From Clostridiales bacterium (GTDB lineage: Bacteria > Bacillota > Clostridia > Oscillospirales > Acutalibacteraceae), in assembly GCA_012522615.1 (NCBI GenBank), contig JAAYKB010000128.1, forward strand, positions 1-11,453: a stretch of 11,453 nucleotides of DNA. Reading direction: 5' to 3'. Position 1 is the stretch's first letter; each line of letters begins with the position of its first letter. The translations under genes and the position numbers were made by a program. The notes below the pieces were generated by a model. The model saw only the letters and a program-made list of their open reading frames with translations, ran no database searches and had not been told where the DNA came from. This document shows, one piece after another, positions 5,826-11,453 of the stretch.

Positions 5826-5827
5826 CG

Positions 5828-6961
5828 TCATATCCGCCTGTCCAAAATATCCGTGTATTTTTTATAAAAGCTGTTGAATGTCCCGTTGTCCAGATTTTCA
5901 CGTATTCGCTCCAAAAGCGTATTATAAAAGTATAGGTTGTGGATAACGCACAGCCTCATTGCGAGCATCTCGCCCGCTTTGAAAAGATGCCGTATATATG
6001 CGCGGGAATGTCTTTTGCATGTGGGGCAGTCACACTCCTCGTCCAGCGGGGACTCGTCAAGCAAATATTTCTCGTTATACAAATTGCGCCGTCCCTGCCA
6101 TGTGAATATATGTCCGTGCCGCGCGTTTCTTGTGGGCATCACACAGTCGAACAAATCCACCCCCCTGTAAACAGCCTCGAGGATATTGACCGGCGTGCCG
6201 ACCCCCATAAGATACCGCGGTTTATCCTTGGGCATGTAGGGCTCGACCGCCTCAATTACCCTGTACATCTCCTCGGCGGTCTCCCCTACCGCAAGCCCTC
6301 CAATCGAAAAGCCGTCAAGCTCAACGCACGCGATCTCCTTCATATTCTGAACCCGCAGCTCCTCATATATACTTCCCTGATTAATCCCGAACAGCATCTG
6401 TCTCGGATTCAAAGTTCCTTCCTCGGCATTCAGGCGGGTCCTCTCGTCGCGGCAGCGATGCAGCCAGCGCACCGTCCTTTCACATGAGGCCTTGGCGTAT
6501 TCATAGGGCGAGGGGTTTTCCACGCATTCGTCGAAGGCCATGGCAATGGTAGAGGCGAGGTTTGATTGTATACGCATGCTCTCCTCCGGCCCGATAAAGA
6601 GCCTTCGCCCGTCCACATGGGAAGAAAAGTATACCCCCTCCTCCTTTATCTCCCTCAGCTTGGCTAGGGAAAAAACCTGAAATCCTCCGCTGTCGGTGAG
6701 AATAGGGCCCTCCCATCCGGTGAATTTATGGAGACCGCCCAGCCTGCGGACCGTTTCATCACCCGGCCTTATATGCAGGTGATAGGTATTGCAAAGCTGT
6801 ACCTGACACTTTAGAGCAGCCAAATCATATGCCGACACGCCCCCCTTGATTGCCCCCTGGGTCGCCACGTTCATAAAGGCCGGGGTATTTACATCACCGT
6901 GGAGAGTTTTGAAAACACCCCTGCGTGCCCCGCCCTCGGTTTTAATTAACTCCATGGACAT
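5828..6961 (-). CDS. tgt: Queuine/preQ1 tRNA-guanine transglycosylase
   Basis: Tgt exchanges guanine-34 for the precursor base preQ1 in tRNAs with GUN anticodons (Asp, Asn, His, Tyr), the insertion step of queuosine synthesis. From the ATG at 6961 it has 377 residues, the normal bacterial length. The general acid/base aspartate is D90 in LTDSGGFQVFSL (88-99). GGLAVGE lies at 221-227. The nucleophile is D272 in VDLFDCVMPTRNARHG (268-283). The zinc site is C310, C312, C315 and H341 in the C-terminal CDCPTC...H pattern. All expected catalytic residues are present. The frame opens earlier at a TTG (6979), but AGGAG (6974-6970) lies 8 bp before the ATG and inside the earlier reading, so the ATG is preferred. 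queA ends 50 bp upstream on the same strand and acts next on the product, so the two are very likely one operon. Confidence 0.97.
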   Translation of the reverse strand: MSMELIKTEGGARRGVFKTLHGDVNTPAFMNVATQGAIKGGVSAYDLAALKCQVQLCNTYHLHIRPGDETVRRLGGLHKFTGWEGPILTDSGGFQVFSLAKLREIKEEGVYFSSHVDGRRLFIGPEESMRIQSNLASTIAMAFDECVENPSPYEYAKASCERTVRWLHRCRDERTRLNAEEGTLNPRQMLFGINQGSIYEELRVQNMKEIACVELDGFSIGGLAVGETAEEMYRVIEAVEPYMPKDKPRYLMGVGTPVNILEAVYRGVDLFDCVMPTRNARHGHIFTWQGRRNLYNEKYLLDESPLDEECDCPTCKRHSRAYIRHLFKAGEMLAMRLCVIHNLYFYNTLLERIRENLDNGTFNSFYKKYTDILDRRI

Positions 6962-7011
6962 GGAAAGCGCTCCTTTCAATTACCACGCATCGCATGTTAA
7001 GGATTGTGACT

Positions 7012-8037
7012 TTACAGTATCAGCATGGCGTCCCCGAAGCTGAAGAAACGGTATCTTTGATTGACGGCGTGCCTGTACGCCTCCATGGTATGCTCATATC
7101 CGGCAAAGGCGGCAACCAGCATGATAAGGGTGCTTTCGGGCAGATGAAAATTTGTCAAAAGCCCGTCAATCACCTGAAACTTATATCCCGGATAGATAAA
7201 GATGCTTGTCCACCCGTCGGACGGCTGAACCTTGCCCTCGCAAAGCCCGACGCTTTCAATCGTCCGGCAGCTTGTTGTTCCCACCGCTATAATCCGCCCG
7301 CCCCGGGCGCGGGTTTTGTTCATCAGCTCCGCCGTTTCAAAAGGCAGTTCATAATGCTCCGAATGCATCCGGTGGTCCTCAATATTTTTCACCTTAACCG
7401 GTCTGAAGGTGCCGAGCCCGACATGCAGGGTCACAAACCCTATATCAACCCCCATGCCGCGTATCTCGTCCAAAAGCCCGGGCGTGAAATGCAGACCCGC
7501 GGTAGGCGCCGCGGCAGACCCCGGCTCACGTGAATAAACCGTCTGATACCGTTCGGCGTCGTCAAGCTTCTTTGTAATATAATGCGGCAGGGGCATCTCG
7601 CCTATCTTTTCAAGAATGTTATAGAAGTTCCCGTCAAAACGAAATTCAACCAGCCTGTTCCCGTCTTCGAGGATATCCAGCACCTCGGCCTCGAGAATCC
7701 CGCCTCCGAAAATCAGTATATTCCCCGGTTTCGCGCGCCTGCCCGGACCGGCAAGCACCTCCCAGCGATTGCCGCCCTTGGGACTGAGCAGCAAAAGCTC
7801 AACCGACGCTCCGGTATCTTTTTTGCTCCCGTATAAACGCGCCGGCAGAACGCGGCTGTCATTGAGGATCAGACAGTCGCCGGGCTTCAAATAATCCTTC
7901 AGCTCCGTAAATATGCGGTCCTCAAGCCTTCCCGTACCGCGATTCATGACAAGAAGTCTCGAATGGTCGCGAACCTCTGCCGGCTCCTGTGCAATCAGCT
8001 CCTGCGGCAGCTCATAAAAGAAGTCACTTGTTTTCAT
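7012..8037 (-). CDS. queA: S-adenosylmethionine:tRNA ribosyltransferase-isomerase
   Basis: QueA transfers and isomerises the ribosyl group of S-adenosylmethionine onto preQ1 in tRNA, forming epoxyqueuosine in the cytoplasm. This 341-residue protein matches the family's normal length. Recognisable stretches are LILNDSRVLPARLYG (56-70), the segment ending SAAAPTAGLHFT (174-185), HVGLGTFRPV (205-214), HRMHSEHYE (222-230) and a C-terminal STLIMLVAAFAG with FFSFGDAMLI near the end. The ATG at 8037 is directly preceded by an in-frame GTG (8040), so the exact first codon is uncertain by one residue. The ribosome site is weak (CGGTG at 8049-8045). tgt follows after 50 bp. The leader contains an inverted repeat (8070-8112) and a 4-codon open frame that resembles the queA start region. 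A final epoxyqueuosine reductase (queG/queH) is not in the window. Confidence 0.97.
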   Translation of the reverse strand: MKTSDFFYELPQELIAQEPAEVRDHSRLLVMNRGTGRLEDRIFTELKDYLKPGDCLILNDSRVLPARLYGSKKDTGASVELLLLSPKGGNRWEVLAGPGRRAKPGNILIFGGGILEAEVLDILEDGNRLVEFRFDGNFYNILEKIGEMPLPHYITKKLDDAERYQTVYSREPGSAAAPTAGLHFTPGLLDEIRGMGVDIGFVTLHVGLGTFRPVKVKNIEDHRMHSEHYELPFETAELMNKTRARGGRIIAVGTTSCRTIESVGLCEGKVQPSDGWTSIFIYPGYKFQVIDGLLTNFHLPESTLIMLVAAFAGYEHTMEAYRHAVNQRYRFFSFGDAMLIL

Positions 8038-8069
8038 CACAAAGCACCGTTTCCCCGCAGACGCTTATA

Positions 8070-8112
8070 GAGAACGCATACAAACACCGTTCCTGCGGAA
8101 AACGGCGTTCTC
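8070..8112 (-). promoter_or_regulatory. Hairpin in the queA leader
   Basis: In the minus-strand RNA GAGAACG (8112-8106) pairs with CGTTCTC (8076-8070), and CCGTT (8105-8101) pairs with AACGG (8091-8087). Together these give a 12-bp stem with a 9-base loop and a 10-base bulge on the 3' side. No U-run follows, so it is not a terminator. I cannot match it to a preQ1 riboswitch. It may modulate queA translation. Confidence 0.4.
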
Positions 8113-8130
8113 CGGCACAATAATACAGCC

Positions 8131-8157
8131 ATTTTACATATTAACACATGCAGTCAA
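8131..8157 (-). promoter_or_regulatory. Weak candidate promoter for queA-tgt
   Basis: On the minus strand TTGACT (8157-8152) is followed by TAAAAT (8136-8131). The spacer is only 15 bp, shorter than usual, so this is a tentative call. It lies about 95 bp before the queA start and ahead of the leader hairpin. It is back to back with the asd promoter at 8202-8230. Confidence 0.35.
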
Positions 8158-8201
8158 GCTGTACACCGAAATATATCAAATATACAGGTTAAAAATTTAA
8201 A

Positions 8202-8230
8202 TTGACATTGAAGGGCGGGGATGCTACAAT
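8202..8230 (+). promoter_or_regulatory. Sigma-A promoter of the asd-dapA-dapB operon
   Basis: A perfect TTGACA (8202-8207) is followed after exactly 17 bp by TACAAT (8225-8230), with an extended -10 TGC at 8222-8224. Transcription should begin near 8237, a few bases before the first strand of the lysine aptamer. The 8041-8538 stretch has no gene; it holds the divergent queA leader, this promoter, the riboswitch and its terminator. Confidence 0.85.
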
Positions 8231-8240
8231 AAACACAAAG

Positions 8241-8408
8241 GAATAGAGGCGCGCTGGGCGAAGAGTATTCTGTGTGAGACTCCGGGTCTGTGACCACAGA
8301 AAAAAGGCGACAGCGCCGAAGAAAGATTGTCTTCCGGAGGACGTCTTATCTGGCTTCACGGTGAATAATCGTGTGGCTGTCATCATAAACCATGATGGAG
8401 CGCTATTC
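8241..8408 (+). promoter_or_regulatory. Lysine riboswitch (L box) aptamer
   Basis: This 168-base leader element should bind lysine and control asd, dapA and dapB. P1 pairs GAATAG (8241-8246) with CTATTC (8403-8408). The conserved AGAGGCGCG follows P1. One arm uses CTGTG (8270-8274) with CACAG (8295-8299). The signature CGCCGAAG lies at 8314-8321. Another arm closes with AGAT/ATCT around GTCTTCCGGAGGAC. The family motif TGAATAAT (8362-8369) sits in a CACG/CGTG arm, followed by GGCTGTCA (8375-8382). These are the strongly conserved L-box blocks in the right order, and the regulated genes are those expected. An extra small hairpin CATCAT/ATGATG (8381-8396) precedes the P1 closing strand. Confidence 0.95.
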
Positions 8409-8468
8409 AATGCATAATCACGGTCATGCCGTATATACTATTATGTGTTGATGCCTTTATTATAGGTC

Positions 8469-8502
8469 GATGACAGCCGGTTTACAACCGGTTTTTTCTT
8501 TT
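8469..8502 (+). terminator. Riboswitch-controlled intrinsic terminator with antiterminator
   Basis: AGCCGGTT (8475-8482) pairs with AACCGGTT (8486-8493) over a 3-base loop, and a six-T run then CTTTT follows. GATGACAGCC (8469-8478) is a perfect 10-base complement of GGCTGTCATC (8375-8384) inside the aptamer and overlaps the 5' arm of the terminator. The two pairings exclude each other. When lysine holds the aptamer together the terminator forms. Without lysine the 10-bp antiterminator forms and the operon is read. Confidence 0.9.
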
Positions 8503-8538
8503 ATATGTAACTCTACCCGGAAAGGACTTGAATCAAAC

Positions 8539-9615
8539 ATGAGAAAATGGAATGTCGGAATTATCGGCTGCACCGGAATGGTCGGTCAGCGTTTTGCGTC
8601 GCTGTTGGAGAATCACCCATGGTTCAATGTCACGGTGCTTGCTGCCAGCCCGCGTTCGGCCGGCAAGACTTACGAAGAGGCGACGGGTAAACGCTGGGTT
8701 ATCGAAACCCCTATGCCCGAATCCATGAAAAAGATGATTGTAAAGGACGCTTCAAATATCGAGGAGGTGGCGTCACAGGCGGATTTTGTGTTTTGTGCCG
8801 TCGATATGCCCAAAGCCGATATAATGGCTCTCGAGGAGGCATACGCCCGCGCCGAATGCCCTGTTATATCCAATAACAGCGCCCACCGCTTTACCCCCGA
8901 CGTCCCGATGATTATACCCGAGCTCAACTCCGACCACGCAAACGTAATCCCGTTTCAGCGTGCCCGTCTCGGAACAAAAAAGGGCTTTATCGCCGTAAAA
9001 TCCAACTGCTCGCTTCAAAGCTATGTCCCGGCCCTCTACCCCCTGTCGAAATGGGGGATCAGCAAGGCGCTTGTCTGCACCTATCAGGCGATCTCGGGTG
9101 CCGGAAAAACCTTTGAATCGTGGGCCGAAATGGTCGATAATGTAATCCCCTATATCGGCGGCGAAGAGGAGAAATCCGAGCGGGAGCCCCTTAAAATCTG
9201 GGGGAAGGTCGAGAACGGCGTGATTGTTCCGGCGTCCTCCCCCGCATTTACCGCCCAGTGCCTGCGCGTTCCGGTTACAAACGGCCATTTTGCCGCCGTC
9301 TACTGCAGCTTTGACAAAAAACCGACCAAGGACGAGATTATCGAAGCATGGAGGAATTTCTCCGGACGTCCGCAGGAACTAAACCTGCCGAGCGCGCCCA
9401 AACAGTTTCTCCATTACTATTCGGAGGACAATATGCCCCAAGCCTCCCTCTGCCGCAACCTCGAGGGCGGGATGGCGGTTACACTCGGCCGCCTTCGCGA
9501 GGATACCCAGTACGACTATAAATTCGTCGGACTTTCACACAACACCCTGCGCGGCGCCGCCGGCGGAGCCGTTCTTCTGGCCGAGCTTCTCTGCGCCGAA
9601 GGATTTATCGATTGA
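8539..9615 (+). CDS. asd: Aspartate-semialdehyde dehydrogenase
   Basis: Asd reduces aspartyl-4-phosphate with NADPH to aspartate-4-semialdehyde, the branch point to lysine/diaminopimelate, threonine and methionine. The product has 358 residues. The nucleotide-binding GCTGMVGQRF is at 10-19. The active-site cysteine is C157 in VKSNCSLQS (153-161), and the probable catalytic histidine is H250 in RVPVTNGH (243-250). The late-family motif SHNTLRGAAGGAVLLAE is at 333-349. The overall sequence resembles the archaeal/fungal-type Asd rather than the classical proteobacterial form; this is a judgement by eye. The frame is open from 8470, but that lies inside the riboswitch terminator, so the ATG at 8539 is the start. 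The AAAGGA at 8521-8526 is rather far (12 bp). It is the first gene of the lysine-controlled operon. Confidence 0.96.
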   Translation: MRKWNVGIIGCTGMVGQRFASLLENHPWFNVTVLAASPRSAGKTYEEATGKRWVIETPMPESMKKMIVKDASNIEEVASQADFVFCAVDMPKADIMALEEAYARAECPVISNNSAHRFTPDVPMIIPELNSDHANVIPFQRARLGTKKGFIAVKSNCSLQSYVPALYPLSKWGISKALVCTYQAISGAGKTFESWAEMVDNVIPYIGGEEEKSEREPLKIWGKVENGVIVPASSPAFTAQCLRVPVTNGHFAAVYCSFDKKPTKDEIIEAWRNFSGRPQELNLPSAPKQFLHYYSEDNMPQASLCRNLEGGMAVTLGRLREDTQYDYKFVGLSHNTLRGAAGGAVLLAELLCAEGFID

Positions 9616-9616
9616 A

Positions 9617-9774
9617 GGTCACCTCTAAAAACCCCTTCCGGCGTCTTCCGAGCACAATTTCCGCCGGACTGCGTCAAACCTCCTCGTAATGCGGGAAGCA
9701 TTGCTTCGTCGGCTTTCCTTGCCCGACAAAAATTCTGCTCAGAATCCGTTCAAAACAGGTTTTCAGAGGTGAAC
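9617..9774. repeat. MITE-like element bounded by 17-bp inverted repeats, between asd and dapA
   Basis: The left end GGTCACCTCTAAAAACC (9617-9633) is inverted at 9758-9774 with 15 of 17 positions matching. Inside are four further pairings: TCCGGCG/CGCCGGA (9637-9643 with 9662-9668), GAAGC/GCTTC (9695-9707), GTCGG/CCGAC (9708-9712 with 9723-9727) and ATTCTG/CAGAAT (9732-9745). It is 158 bp long, begins 2 bp after the asd stop and carries no open frame of note. Terminal inverted repeats plus dense internal structure and no coding capacity suggest a miniature non-autonomous element. No clear target-site duplication is visible. Confidence 0.65.
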
Positions 9775-9830
9775 TGAACCAATATAATACTAATACCCCT
9801 CAAACCATCTGCAAGAAAGGTAGGTTAATT

Positions 9831-10724
9831 ATGAGTAAAAACACAATATTCATAGGTACAGGCGTTGCTATTGTTACCCCCATGTATGCCGACGGAAGGG
9901 TAAATTATGAAAAATACCGCGAACTTGTGGAATGGCAGATCGAAAACGGCACCGACGCCATAATCTCCTGCGGCACCACCGGCGAATCCTCAACACTAAA
10001 CGACGAGGAGCATGTCGAGGTCATCCGCGCCGCGGTCGAACAGTCAAAAGGGCGGGTTCCGGTCATTGCCGGAACCGGCTCAAACGACACGGCATATTGC
10101 ATTGAGCTGTCACTCAAGGCAAAGGAGCTGGGTTCGGACGCCCTGCTGCTTGTCACCCCGTATTACAACAAGACCTCCCAGCGCGGACTTGTGGCCCATT
10201 ATACCGCGGTTGCCGACCAAGTGAAAATGCCGGTTATTCTATACAATGTTCCCTCCCGCACCGGAGTGGACATCAAGCCCGAAACCTACGCAAAGCTCTG
10301 CGACAACCCCTACATAGTCGCCATTAAGGAAGCCAACGGCAACATCTCTTCGGTTGCCAAAACCGCCGCGTTGTGCGGCGACCGGATTGATATATATTCG
10401 GGAAACGACGATCAGATAGTTCCGATTCTCTCTCTCGGCGGCAAGGGCATAATCTCGGTTCTCTCAAACATTATGCCCGCAGAAACAAGCGATATCTCCC
10501 GCCGCTGGTTCAGGGGCGATATCAAGGGAAGCTGCGAGCTTCAGCTTGAACTGATGGATCTGGTGTCGGCAATCTTCTCGGATGTAAACCCCATTCCGGT
10601 TAAAGAAGCCATGAACCTCATGGGCATGGACGTCGGACCGTGCAGGATGCCGCTCTATGAAATGGATGAGCAGGGACGCAGTTCTCTCGCCGCGGTCATG
10701 CGCCGCCACGGCTTGATAAATTAA
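9831..10724 (+). CDS. dapA: 4-hydroxy-tetrahydrodipicolinate synthase
   Basis: DapA condenses aspartate semialdehyde with pyruvate, the first committed step toward diaminopimelate, lysine and dipicolinate. This 297-residue (beta/alpha)8-barrel protein is of normal length. The Schiff-base lysine is K166 in VAIKEANG (163-170). T49 and T50 lie in CGTTGESSTL (47-56). Y112 lies in TPYYNKTSQRGL (109-120), and Y138 and R143 in LYNVPSRTG (137-145). The catalytic set is complete. A ribosome site (AAAGG with a second AGG 6 bp before the ATG) precedes the start. The gene follows asd after 215 bp, 158 of which are the inverted-repeat element. No promoter or terminator was convincing there, so it is probably read from the riboswitch-controlled promoter. 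dapB follows after 45 bp. Confidence 0.97.
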   Translation: MSKNTIFIGTGVAIVTPMYADGRVNYEKYRELVEWQIENGTDAIISCGTTGESSTLNDEEHVEVIRAAVEQSKGRVPVIAGTGSNDTAYCIELSLKAKELGSDALLLVTPYYNKTSQRGLVAHYTAVADQVKMPVILYNVPSRTGVDIKPETYAKLCDNPYIVAIKEANGNISSVAKTAALCGDRIDIYSGNDDQIVPILSLGGKGIISVLSNIMPAETSDISRRWFRGDIKGSCELQLELMDLVSAIFSDVNPIPVKEAMNLMGMDVGPCRMPLYEMDEQGRSSLAAVMRRHGLIN

Positions 10725-10769
10725 ATTGATTATATTGCGCCAAAAGCGCGGAAGGGACGTTGTTTTCAA

Positions 10770-11453
10770 ATGACAAGAATCATTCTCAGCGGCTGCAACG
10801 GAAAGATGGGGCGTGTCATCACGACCTGCGTTGCCGAACGCTGTGACTGCAAAATTGTTGCCGGATTTGACATCAATACCGAGCGTCATGCGGGGTATCC
10901 CGTTTACGCAAACCCCTCCAACTGCCAGATCGAGGCCGATGTTATCATTGACTTTTCACACCCCAGCGCGCTGAACGGCGTACTTGTCTATGCCTATGAG
11001 CATAAGCTTCCCGCCGTGATTGCAACCACCGGTCTTGCCGAGGAGCAGGTTGCCGAGCTTCGCAAGCTGTCCTCCTTCATCCCGATTTTCTACAGCGGCA
11101 ACATGTCGCTGGGAATAAGCCTTGTCACCGAGCTTGCCCGCAAGGCCGCGACCGTTCTGGGGTCCGACTTTGACATCGAGATTATCGAAAAGCACCATAA
11201 CCAGAAGATTGACGCCCCGTCGGGCACCGCGTTGATGCTTGCCGACGCCGTTTCGGAATCGCTGGAATACGAGCCGAAATATGTCTTTGAACGCCATTCG
11301 TCCCGCCAGAAACGCGGCAAGTCGGAAATCGGAATATCATCCGTCCGCGGCGGCACGATTGTGGGCGAGCATGAAATCCTGTTTGCGGGACACGACGAAA
11401 TGATATCCATCACGCACACCGCCATGTCAAAAGAGATATTCGCCGTCGGGGCC
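10770..11453 (+). CDS. dapB: 4-hydroxy-tetrahydrodipicolinate reductase (partial, runs off the window)
   Basis: DapB reduces the DapA product with NAD(P)H to tetrahydrodipicolinate. The first 228 codons are present in an unbroken frame to the last base of the window; about 20-25 residues are probably missing. The nucleotide-binding loop is SGCNGKMGR (7-15). ATTGL (85-89) and YSGNMSLG (108-115) are typical. The substrate and catalytic segment IEKHHNQKIDAPSGTA (139-154) contains H142, H143 and K146. The C-terminal part has SVRGGTIVGEHEILFAG (191-207), as in other family members. The start ATG at 10770 fits the usual MTRIILSGCNGKMG beginning; GAAGGGA lies somewhat far upstream (about 13 bp). It is the third gene of the operon, 45 bp after dapA. 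Confidence 0.96.
   Translation, partial: MTRIILSGCNGKMGRVITTCVAERCDCKIVAGFDINTERHAGYPVYANPSNCQIEADVIIDFSHPSALNGVLVYAYEHKLPAVIATTGLAEEQVAELRKLSSFIPIFYSGNMSLGISLVTELARKAATVLGSDFDIEIIEKHHNQKIDAPSGTALMLADAVSESLEYEPKYVFERHSSRQKRGKSEIGISSVRGGTIVGEHEILFAGHDEMISITHTAMSKEIFAVGA

Noticed and set aside
6962..6979. TTG at 6979 as the tgt start
   Set aside because: The AGGAG ribosome site lies within this extension and is correctly spaced for the ATG at 6961.
8038..8130. preQ1 riboswitch in the queA leader
   Set aside because: I could not find the compact preQ1-I pattern or the A-rich tail pairing with its loop; only a bulged hairpin is seen.
8470..8538. Upstream extension of the asd frame to 8470
   Set aside because: It would begin inside the riboswitch antiterminator/terminator and has no ribosome site; the conserved Asd N-terminus begins at 8539.
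9516..9701. Minus-strand open frame across the asd end and the inverted-repeat element
   Set aside because: It runs antisense through the asd coding end into the repeat, with no ribosome site or protein motif.
10736..10755. Terminator between dapA and dapB
   Set aside because: Only a 4-bp GCGC/GCGC stem with no T-run; unlikely to stop transcription.

Overview
The window looks like a chromosomal segment of a spore-forming member of the Clostridia (Bacillota), probably an Oscillospiraceae-like anaerobe. The evidence is a SCIFF ranthipeptide precursor with its radical-SAM maturase, a DUF624 (YesL-like) protein with the clostridial N-terminal signature, a SpoIIM-like membrane protein, strong GGAGG ribosome sites that often pair with TTG starts, and a lysine riboswitch ahead of lysine/diaminopimelate genes. 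Base composition is moderate in most genes. The AraC-type gene at the left edge is clearly more A+T-rich. No database search was possible, so family names rest on motifs and gene order.

Layout. (1) 1-1081: a 27-bp-period tandem repeat, a promoter and an AraC-family regulator on the plus strand, ending at a long hairpin (1122-1167) shared with the convergent minus-strand genes. (2) 1188-2885, minus strand: a DUF624 membrane protein with a charged tail and a SpoIIM-like membrane protein. The latter is preceded by a good match to a sigma-E sporulation promoter. (3) 3003-5722, minus strand: yajC, a small four-helix membrane protein (TIGR04086-like), the 45-residue six-cysteine SCIFF peptide (scfA, 4520-4657) and its radical-SAM/SPASM maturase (scfB). 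Two hairpins lie between scfA and scfB. (4) 5828-8037, minus strand: the queuosine genes queA and tgt, closed by an intrinsic terminator. (5) 8202-11453, plus strand: promoter, lysine riboswitch with terminator/antiterminator, asd, a 158-bp inverted-repeat-bounded element, dapA, and dapB cut by the window end.

How the genes work together. Asd, DapA and DapB are consecutive steps from aspartyl phosphate toward diaminopimelate (cell wall, and dipicolinate in spores) and lysine. One lysine-sensing leader should turn all three off when lysine is plentiful. QueA and Tgt make the modified wobble base of tRNAs with GUN anticodons. YajC and the small membrane protein sit directly beside the ranthipeptide pair. 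No dedicated exporter or protease for the peptide is visible here.

The most informative items beyond routine genes are the short SCIFF precursor gene, the sigma-E-like promoter of the SpoIIM-like gene, the MITE-like element inside the dap operon, the fully readable lysine switch, and the repeat-plus-promoter arrangement before the AraC gene. I saw no rRNA, tRNA, CRISPR array, transposase or complete phage module.
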